This document shows, piece after piece, positions 1 through 5,607 of a stretch of 5,607 bases of DNA; position 1 is the first letter of the stretch, and each line of letters starts with the position of its first letter. A program made the translations under genes and the position numbers. The notes beneath the pieces were generated by a model. That model saw only the letters and a list, made by a program, of their open reading frames with translations, searched no databases and was not told the origin of the DNA. The stretch comes from Bacteroidales bacterium (GTDB lineage: Bacteria; Bacteroidota; Bacteroidia; Bacteroidales; WCHB1-69): positions 1-5,607 of the forward strand of contig JAKSMH010000092.1 of NCBI GenBank assembly GCA_024400715.1, given 5' to 3'.

Positions 1-2028
1 ACAGCGGAAACGCCTCAAGATGAAAATATTATCACGAAAGAAAATCGTGAAGCCCCGGATTTTTCCAAGGGCGTTTTGACCGAAGAAATCCTGTGGTATA
101 TGGGTCGCGTGTCGGCTCCCGAAATTTCTCCCGACGGCAAAACCCTGCTTTATGGCGTTAAATACTTCGACTATCACGCCAATAAGGGTAATATGGAGCT
201 TTATACGATGTCGGTGGAAGGCGGCGAACCTACTAAGATAACCTCTTCCGCTGCCGATGAGGTACAGCCCATCTGGCGTCCCGATGGTAAGAAAATCGCT
301 TACCTTTACCCGACTGACAAGGGTATGCAGGTGTTTGAATGCAATCCCGACGGTAGCGGAATCCAACAGCTTACCCAGGTGGATGGCGATATTAACGGTT
401 TTTCCTATGCTCCCGATATGAAGCATATCATCTATGCTAAAAATGTACAGATTGATCAACGTATAGTGGACCGTTATCCCGACCTTCCAGAAGCTAATGC
501 GATGATTTACGACGACTTGATGTACCGTCACTGGAATGCTTGGGCCGATGGCACCTATAGCCATTTGTTTATCGCGGATTATCCTGCTATTGATAATACT
601 GTTGAATTGCTGAAAGATGAGAAATTTAATTCGCCGGTTCCTCCTTTTGGCGGAATGGAAGAGGTCGTTTGGAGTCCTGACGGCACCAAAATTGCCTATT
701 GCTGCAAGCGTCTGTCTGGTCGTGCTTTCGCCGAAAGTACGAATACGGATGTTTTCATCTATGATTTGACTACTCAGCAAACCATAAACCTGACGGAAGG
801 AAATATGGGCTATGATATGGATCCTGTTTTTTCTCCCGATGGATCTAAGATTGTCTGGTGGAGTATGAAGACGGATGGCTATGAATCAGACCAACATCGT
901 CTGTTTGTTCACGATTTTAATACAAATGAAACGACGGACTACAGTAAGGATTTTGATTATGATGCCACTAATTTTGTTTGGAGTGCGGATGGTCAAACCA
1001 TTTATTTCTTGAGTTGTTTTGAAGCTACGGTTCAAATCTATAAGTTGGATTTGACGACGAATGCCTACGAACAAATCACGGCTGGAGACCACGATTACAA
1101 CAGCATATTGCTGGCTGGCGACAAGCTGATTGCCACGAAGTGTACGCACGCCTATCCTCAGGAAATTTTTGCCGTCAATTTGAAGGATGGCAGCGACCAA
1201 CAGTTGACTTTTACCAACAAGGATATTTTGGACAAGATTACACCGGGTAAGACGGAAAAACGTTGGGTGAAGACAACCGATGGAAAACAGATGCTCGTTT
1301 GGGTGATTCTGCCGCCTCATTTTGACCCCAATAAACAATACCCAGCTTTGCTTTATTGCGAAGGCGGTCCGCAATCGCCGGTGAGCCAATTCTATTCTTT
1401 CCGTTGGAATTTCCAGATGATGGCCTCCAACGATTATATTGTGGTGGCTCCTAATCGTCGCGGACTTCCAGGTTTCGGCACCGAATGGAACGAGCAAATC
1501 AGTTTGGATTACGGTGGACAGAATATGAAGGATTACCTCTCGGCTATCGACGATGTGGCTAAGGAACCCTATGTGGATGAAAACCGTTTGGGTGCCGTGG
1601 GCGCAAGTTATGGCGGCTTCTCCGTGTATTGGCTGGCTGGTCATCATGAAAAGAGATTCAAGGCCTTTATTGCCCATTGCGGTATGTTCAATTTCAAGAG
1701 CTGGTATGGAACCACCGAAGAATTGTTCTTCGCCAACCACGATATCGGTGGAGCTTATTGGGAAAAGAATGTTCCTAAGAGCTATGACTTCTCTCCGAAT
1801 AATTTTATCGGAAACTGGGATACGCCTATTTTGGTTATCCACGGCGGAAATGATTTTAGAATCCCTTATACGGAAGGTATGCAGGCCTTCGATGCTGCCC
1901 AAATGAAGGGTATTCCAAGCCGTTTCCTGTATTTCCCCGATGAATGCCATTTCGTCTTGCAACCGCAAAATGCTATTCTGTGGCAAAGAGAGTTCTTCAG
2001 ATGGTTAGACCAATGGTTGAAAAAATAA
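1..2028 (+). CDS. dpp5: DPP5-like dipeptidyl-peptidase, S9 prolyl oligopeptidase family (5' partial)
   Basis: Serine exopeptidase expected to release dipeptides from peptides in the periplasm. The reading frame is open from base 1 with no stop or convincing start, so the true start and any signal peptide lie upstream; the TTG at 76 is internal. There are 675 visible residues. Residues ~30-420 form a beta-propeller with repeated S/R-P/A-D-G blades (near 43, 93, 225, 278, 328). Residues ~425-675 are the alpha/beta-hydrolase domain. The nucleophile motif GASYGGF places Ser at 536 (codon 1606-1608). Asp is at 618 in HGGNDFR (1852-1854) and His at 650 in ECHF (1948-1950). Spacing (82 and 32 residues) is close to that of P. 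gingivalis DPP5 (S542, D627, H659, recalled). Other shared stretches include DLMYRHW, GGQNMKDYL and YWLAGHH. The first ~25 visible residues are a polar, acidic linker before the propeller. Eight cysteines are present, one just before the catalytic His. Its end overlaps the next gene. Family assignment is firm; DPP5 specificity is inferred from recalled similarity. Confidence 0.93.
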   Translation, partial: TAETPQDENIITKENREAPDFSKGVLTEEILWYMGRVSAPEISPDGKTLLYGVKYFDYHANKGNMELYTMSVEGGEPTKITSSAADEVQPIWRPDGKKIAYLYPTDKGMQVFECNPDGSGIQQLTQVDGDINGFSYAPDMKHIIYAKNVQIDQRIVDRYPDLPEANAMIYDDLMYRHWNAWADGTYSHLFIADYPAIDNTVELLKDEKFNSPVPPFGGMEEVVWSPDGTKIAYCCKRLSGRAFAESTNTDVFIYDLTTQQTINLTEGNMGYDMDPVFSPDGSKIVWWSMKTDGYESDQHRLFVHDFNTNETTDYSKDFDYDATNFVWSADGQTIYFLSCFEATVQIYKLDLTTNAYEQITAGDHDYNSILLAGDKLIATKCTHAYPQEIFAVNLKDGSDQQLTFTNKDILDKITPGKTEKRWVKTTDGKQMLVWVILPPHFDPNKQYPALLYCEGGPQSPVSQFYSFRWNFQMMASNDYIVVAPNRRGLPGFGTEWNEQISLDYGGQNMKDYLSAIDDVAKEPYVDENRLGAVGASYGGFSVYWLAGHHEKRFKAFIAHCGMFNFKSWYGTTEELFFANHDIGGAYWEKNVPKSYDFSPNNFIGNWDTPILVIHGGNDFRIPYTEGMQAFDAAQMKGIPSRFLYFPDECHFVLQPQNAILWQREFFRWLDQWLKK

Positions 2029-3116
2029 GGAAATATTTGCAATGGCATATCCTGGATAGCTACGTCCTTAGGAAGTTTCTCGGGTCGGTGGTTTATTCCA
2101 TTACGCTGTTGATGACCATCATTATCGTGGTGGATATTTCGGAAAACCTGCAGCGTTTCTTGGATAACAATGCCCCGATGTCGGCGGTCATCACAGGATA
2201 TTACCTTAATTTTATTCCTTATTTCATCAATCTTTTTATTCCGCTTTTTACCTTTATCAGCGTTATTTGGTTTACTTCTAAATTGTCCGCCAACAACGAG
2301 ATTATCGCAATCCTGAATGGCGGCGTGAGTTTCTACCGAATGTTGTATCCCTACGTTGTGGGTGCGTTGATTGTGGCTTCTTTCGCTATATTCCTGTCCA
2401 ATTTTGTTGTGCCGCGAACCAACAGACAATTATATAAGTTTAAGGAAACCTATATGGGCGAGTCTTCCTTGGCGCGTGTAAATGTGCATATCAAAAATTC
2501 CGCCAATAGCTATATTTATATTGAAAGATGGACAAAGACCGAGAAAACGGGCTATCAGGTTACTTACGAGGAATCGGGAGACACTTCCCTCGATTACCGT
2601 ATGTGCGCTCAGCAAATTACCTATAATGAGGAAAATCAGACGTGGATGTTAAAGGATGGCTTTGAACGTAAAATAGTGAATGGACAGGAAATCTTTTCTC
2701 GTTTTAAGGAAAAAGATACGGTTTTTAACTTGACACCAACAACTTTGAACCAGGATGTTTATGTGAGCGAGACAATGTCTTCTTCGCAACTGCGGAAGTT
2801 TATCAAGGATGAAAAAGCCAAGGGCTCAACCTTGGTTGACCAGTATGTTATTGAGCAACAGCGTCGTTGGGCCAACCCTATGGGTACGATTATTATGACG
2901 TTGTTTGCCCTTTGCGTATCGTCACGGAAAACCAGGAGAGGTGTGGGTGTCCATATTTTCATCGGAATGGGACTGGCTTTCTCGTTCGTTTTCTTCCAGC
3001 AGATTTCCACGGTATTCTCGGTTCAAGGCAATATGCCGCCGGGATTGGGCACGTGGATGCCTAATATTTTGTGCTTGATATTGTGCGTCTTTATGTTGAA
3101 GACGACGCCGAAATAG
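2001..3116 (+). CDS. LptF/LptG-family (YjgP/YjgQ) LPS export permease
   Basis: Inner-membrane permease of the Lpt machinery, which with the LptB ATPase extracts lipopolysaccharide and passes it to the periplasmic bridge. From the ATG at 2001 it has 371 residues, the usual family size. The topology fits: three N-terminal membrane segments (about 27-46, 70-91, 115-136), a ~150-residue soluble periplasmic region rich in beta-type sequence, and three C-terminal segments (about 291-307, 316-337, 351-368). Family signatures are ILDSYVLRKFL at the N-terminus, NPMGTIIMTLFAL and SSRKTRRGVG in the C-terminal half, and MPPGLGTWMPN before the last helix. The start is uncertain. ATG 2001 has a purine-rich AAAGAGAG about 8 nt upstream; ATG 2013 is equally compatible with the family; ATG 1944 would force an 85-bp overlap and an unusual N-terminal extension. 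Either likely start lies inside the peptidase gene, suggesting co-transcription and perhaps translational coupling. I cannot tell LptF from LptG, so no symbol is given. Confidence 0.92.
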   Translation: MVRPMVEKIRKYLQWHILDSYVLRKFLGSVVYSITLLMTIIIVVDISENLQRFLDNNAPMSAVITGYYLNFIPYFINLFIPLFTFISVIWFTSKLSANNEIIAILNGGVSFYRMLYPYVVGALIVASFAIFLSNFVVPRTNRQLYKFKETYMGESSLARVNVHIKNSANSYIYIERWTKTEKTGYQVTYEESGDTSLDYRMCAQQITYNEENQTWMLKDGFERKIVNGQEIFSRFKEKDTVFNLTPTTLNQDVYVSETMSSSQLRKFIKDEKAKGSTLVDQYVIEQQRRWANPMGTIIMTLFALCVSSRKTRRGVGVHIFIGMGLAFSFVFFQQISTVFSVQGNMPPGLGTWMPNILCLILCVFMLKTTPK

Positions 3117-3141
3117 TTTTTTTAGGACGACCCAGCTTGAC

Positions 3142-3158
3142 GGTGCCGCTGCACTTTT
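3142..3158 (+). terminator. possible weak terminator in the convergent gap
   Basis: GTGC at 3143-3146 pairs with GCAC at 3151-3154 around a 4-nt loop, with a possible G-T wobble at 3142/3155, followed by TTTT (3155-3158). It lies 26 bp after the permease stop, inside the 61-bp gap between two converging genes where termination is expected. The stem is short and the T-run brief. On the opposite strand the hairpin is not followed by a U-tract, so it could only serve the + strand genes. A separate run of seven T sits directly after the permease stop (3117-3123). Confidence 0.25.
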
Positions 3159-3177
3159 CATTTACTCCGCTTGGCGA

Positions 3178-3747
3178 CTAAAAGCTGTTTTTTCTTCCAA
3201 GCAACTCGTCGGCAATGTCCCAATTGTTGTTGGCAATGAGCTTGCGAATTTGAGCCGAACGGACTTTAAGGTCGTTGAAAACAAATTCCGGAATGTTAAT
3301 GATTTCAATCTGGTTTTCTTGACACCAGTCGGCAATGTTGTTGCAATTGCCTTCCCGTTGATGTCCGAATGAGTGGCTCGGTCCCATAACCAGGGCTTTT
3401 GCTCCAATTTTATCCCGGATAATCTGTTGGATGAAATCTTGGGGGGAAAGTTGTGAAAACGTCTTGGTGAAATGTATAACAATCAGATAATCAATATCTT
3501 CTTCTCCTATAAGTCGAATATTCTCTTCCAAAGGGAAAATTTGGAAAAAGTCGGTATTGGGATGAAGCACCACTTGCGGGTGAGGGTCGAAAGTAACGAC
3601 AACGCTCACGCCGTTGATTTGCTTCGCATGATCTTTTACGTAGGAAAAAATTTGACGATGTCCCAAGTGAATACCGTCAAATGCGCCAACGGCAACAACT
3701 GGGTTTTGTAATCGGGGGACGTCGTCCAGATCAGTGATTACTTCCAT
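3178..3747 (-). CDS. Stand-alone FAD synthetase (FMN adenylyltransferase) domain protein, RibF-like without riboflavin kinase
   Basis: Resembles the N-terminal nucleotidyltransferase half of RibF, which transfers AMP from ATP to FMN to make FAD in the cytoplasm. It has 189 residues against roughly 310 for bifunctional RibF. Visible motifs are GAFDGIHLGH (21-30, the ATP-binding HxGH signature), TFDPHP (52-57), FSQLSPQDFI (97-106), MGPSHSFG (121-128) and QIRKLI near 166-171. It ends at ELLGRKNSF, where RibF proteins normally pass from LLGR into the kinase domain. No kinase signature (GRxxGxPTAN type) follows, and only 61 bp separate its stop from the permease gene, so this is not a simple frameshift. 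The start is well fixed: an in-frame TAA lies at 3762-3760 and the ATG at 3747 is the only plausible start. It begins 4 bp after pheT, so the two are probably one transcript. The AGGA overlapping the pheT stop lies only 2 nt from the ATG, too close for a normal Shine-Dalgarno, so reinitiation after pheT is plausible. It may be a second paralogue beside a full RibF elsewhere, with activity unproven. Confidence 0.85.
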   Translation of the reverse strand: MEVITDLDDVPRLQNPVVAVGAFDGIHLGHRQIFSYVKDHAKQINGVSVVVTFDPHPQVVLHPNTDFFQIFPLEENIRLIGEEDIDYLIVIHFTKTFSQLSPQDFIQQIIRDKIGAKALVMGPSHSFGHQREGNCNNIADWCQENQIEIINIPEFVFNDLKVRSAQIRKLIANNNWDIADELLGRKNSF

Positions 3748-3751
3748 AGTC

Positions 3752-5607
3752 CTATTGTCTTAATTTAGCTCCAATTTCACGTTCAAATGCGGCTATCAGC
3801 TTATTCATAACCTTGCTGATTTCGTCTTCGGTGAGCGTCTTTTCTGCATGTTGAAGCACGAAATTCAACGCATACGATTTCTTTCCTTCTTCAATCTTAT
3901 CGCCTTCATAGACATCAAACAAACTGATTTTCTTCAATAACTTGGAACCGAATTTAAATCCGATTTTTTCCAAGGTGTCATAGCTGACATTCTTGTCGAT
4001 AATCAAGGCCAAGTCTCGTTTAACTGCGGGGAAGTTGGGAATGGCTTGGTAGCTGACTTCTGAACGACTGGCCGCATAGAGGACGTGCGTGTCGATTTCC
4101 GCATAGCTGACGGCTTTCTTGATGCCGAAATATTTTAAAATGGATGGATGAACCTGACCGATGCGTGCCAATACCTCATCCCCGATTTTATATACGATAT
4201 GATTCATCAGCTGTTGGCATTCTTCCACGGCGATTTCAATTTTATCCGTAGGAATGTTCACCTTGACAAAGATATTGTTTATTATATTTTTCAGATAGAA
4301 TAAGTCCAAATCCTTGGCCGTGAAATTCCAAATGTCTTCGTAGGTTTTTCCCGTTGCGAAAAGTACGAGTCGCTCATCTTCAAGGAAACGTTCTGTAACA
4401 GCATCGTCTTTTTTGCTTTCCGTATTACGGCGATAGGTTTTTCCGAATTCGAATAAGCGCAGGGAATTTTGCTTGTTGTTGAGATTTCGTGCGATGTTTT
4501 CGAGACCGGAGAAGAGCAGGGTTTGTCGTAAAACGCCCAATTCATTGCTCAAAGGATTAACCAAGGCAATGGTTTCGTTCTCGTTGATGAAGTCAAATTT
4601 TTGGGCATATTCGGCTTTGGTCAAGGAATTGTTCATCACTTCGAAAAATCCGACATCTGCCAAGTAGGTGGAAATCTTTTTCTGCAGTTTGCGATCCGTG
4701 CGGTCGGAAATACAACTCAGCGGGAAGTTCAGAATTTCAGGGATTTCGATATTGTTGTAACCATAAATTCTTAATACTTCCTCAATTAAGTCGATAGGAC
4801 GGGTAACGTCGGCACGATTCAAAGGCACAGTAACCAAAAGTTGTTCGTCACCGGAAGCTTGTACTTCCATACCCAACAGCATCAAAATGTTATTAACGGT
4901 TTGTTTGTCGATGATTTTTCCCGCTACCTTGTTGATTTCGTCATAGCGCAAAAGGATTTTTGGGCGTGTGATTTCCGTTGGATATACGTCCACGATGTCG
5001 GAAGTGATGGTACCACCGGTCAATTCACGAATGAGGATGGCGGCGCGTTTTAAAGCATAAATGCAGATGTCGGGGTCGCAGCCGCGTTCAAAACGGAAAG
5101 AGGCGTCGGTTTTGAGACCGTGTCTCTTGGCGGTCTTGCGAATGCTTACTGGATTGAAGTAGGCACTTTCCAGGAAAACGCGTTTGGTGTTGTTGGTGAC
5201 GCCGGAATTAAGTCCGCCATAAACGCCACCGATGCACATTCCACCTTTGGTGTCACAAATCATCAGGTCGTCTTTGCCCAATTTGATTTCGTTGCCGTCC
5301 AATGTCGTGAAAGCTGTCCCGTCGGGAAGATTCTTGACAATGATTTTGCTGCCTTGGATGCGGTCGGCGTCGAAGGCGTGCATCGGCTGTCCGATTTCAA
5401 ACATAATATACTGAGTGACGTCCACCACGTTGTTGATAGGACGAACACCAATCGACTTCAGTCTGTTTTGCAACCATTCGGGAGACTCCTTAACGGTAAC
5501 ATTCTCAAGGGTTAAACCCGTGTATCGTGGACAGGCCTTGGTATTTTCGATGATGACATCAATGGGAAATGATCTGGAGTTGACATTAAAGTCAAAATCG
5601 TTGGGAA
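3752..5607 (-). CDS. pheT: Phenylalanyl-tRNA synthetase beta subunit (5' partial)
   Basis: Beta subunit of the cytoplasmic (alpha-beta)2 PheRS, which attaches phenylalanine to tRNA-Phe and removes misacylated tyrosine. The frame is open to the right edge; 617 residues are visible. By comparison with E. coli PheT about 185 N-terminal residues, including the tRNA-binding OB-fold, are missing. The TTG at 5473 is an internal codon. Visible domains in order: B3/B4 editing domain (~15-200), B5 (~214-290, with RPIDLIEEVLRIYGY), catalytic-like core (~300-510, with NPLSNELGVLRQ and LRLFEFGKTY), and the C-terminal anticodon-binding FDX-ACB domain (~519-617, with FPAVKRDLALI). Editing-site residues matching E. 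coli His261, Gly318, Glu334, Thr354 and Ala356 are all present (visible residues 76, 130, 146, 166, 168), so proofreading should be intact. The C-terminus is complete, ending GAKLRQ, and its TAG is followed after 4 bp by the FAD synthetase-like gene. No promoter is visible because the 5' end is outside the window. Confidence 0.97.
   Translation of the reverse strand, partial: PNDFDFNVNSRSFPIDVIIENTKACPRYTGLTLENVTVKESPEWLQNRLKSIGVRPINNVVDVTQYIMFEIGQPMHAFDADRIQGSKIIVKNLPDGTAFTTLDGNEIKLGKDDLMICDTKGGMCIGGVYGGLNSGVTNNTKRVFLESAYFNPVSIRKTAKRHGLKTDASFRFERGCDPDICIYALKRAAILIRELTGGTITSDIVDVYPTEITRPKILLRYDEINKVAGKIIDKQTVNNILMLLGMEVQASGDEQLLVTVPLNRADVTRPIDLIEEVLRIYGYNNIEIPEILNFPLSCISDRTDRKLQKKISTYLADVGFFEVMNNSLTKAEYAQKFDFINENETIALVNPLSNELGVLRQTLLFSGLENIARNLNNKQNSLRLFEFGKTYRRNTESKKDDAVTERFLEDERLVLFATGKTYEDIWNFTAKDLDLFYLKNIINNIFVKVNIPTDKIEIAVEECQQLMNHIVYKIGDEVLARIGQVHPSILKYFGIKKAVSYAEIDTHVLYAASRSEVSYQAIPNFPAVKRDLALIIDKNVSYDTLEKIGFKFGSKLLKKISLFDVYEGDKIEEGKKSYALNFVLQHAEKTLTEDEISKVMNKLIAAFEREIGAKLRQ

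Noticed and set aside
886..1986. A 366-codon open frame on the - strand, opposite the peptidase gene
   Set aside because: It lies wholly antisense to a conserved coding gene with intact catalytic residues. Its translation shows no recognisable domain and low-plausibility composition, so it looks like a by-product of codon bias on the + strand.
3086..3123. Six-bp inverted repeat (CGTCTT/AAGACG) near the permease stop followed by seven T
   Set aside because: The stem ends 12 nt before the T-run and is within codons for the permease C-terminus, so it does not form a standard intrinsic terminator; chance is likely.
2922..3161. - strand frame just downstream of the FAD synthetase-like gene, considered as a displaced riboflavin kinase domain
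   Set aside because: It lies mostly antisense to the permease C-terminus, contains no GRxxGxPTAN-type motif, and is too short for a kinase domain.
5408..5410. Gln at the position where the VVDVTNY motif of PheT usually has Asn
   Set aside because: A single conservative change in an otherwise intact protein with all editing-site residues retained; not enough to suggest altered function.
5471..5473. TTG as a start for pheT
   Set aside because: The frame continues upstream to the window edge with conserved PheT sequence (CPRYTG, ESPEWLQNRL), so this codon is internal.
5120..5515. A 131-codon open frame on the + strand opposite pheT
   Set aside because: It is antisense to the highly conserved editing domain of PheT, and the translation resembles no family.

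Overview
The window looks like an ordinary chromosomal segment from a member of the Bacteroidota, most probably the Bacteroidales. The strongest reason is the first gene, whose protein closely resembles, from memory, the periplasmic dipeptidyl-peptidase 5 (DPP5) of Porphyromonas gingivalis and its relatives. The base composition (roughly mid-40s % GC) and weak Shine-Dalgarno signals fit as well. I cannot assign a genus from the sequence alone.

The layout is two converging gene pairs with almost no non-coding DNA. On the + strand, a 5'-truncated DPP5-like S9 peptidase (1-2028) overlaps the start of an LptF/LptG-family (YjgP/YjgQ) lipopolysaccharide-export permease (about 2001-3116). A convergent gap of 61 bp (3117-3177) follows, with a T-run and a weak hairpin. 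On the - strand, pheT (phenylalanyl-tRNA synthetase beta subunit, 5' end beyond the right edge, stop at 3752) is followed after 4 bp by a short gene (3747-3178). That gene encodes only the FMN adenylyltransferase (FAD synthetase) half of a RibF-type protein. No stretch over 300 bp lacks a gene.

The + strand pair are envelope genes: a protease for taking up peptides as nutrients, and an inner-membrane component of the Lpt LPS transporter. They are likely co-transcribed because of the overlap, but share no obvious pathway. The - strand pair combines an essential translation enzyme with a presumed flavin-cofactor enzyme, again linked only by probable co-transcription.

I do not see a new multi-gene system, mobile element, CRISPR array, RNA gene or defence locus. 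The most noteworthy item is the stand-alone FAD synthetase domain. It has no riboflavin kinase domain, no room for one downstream, and altered residues in two normally conserved RibF motifs.
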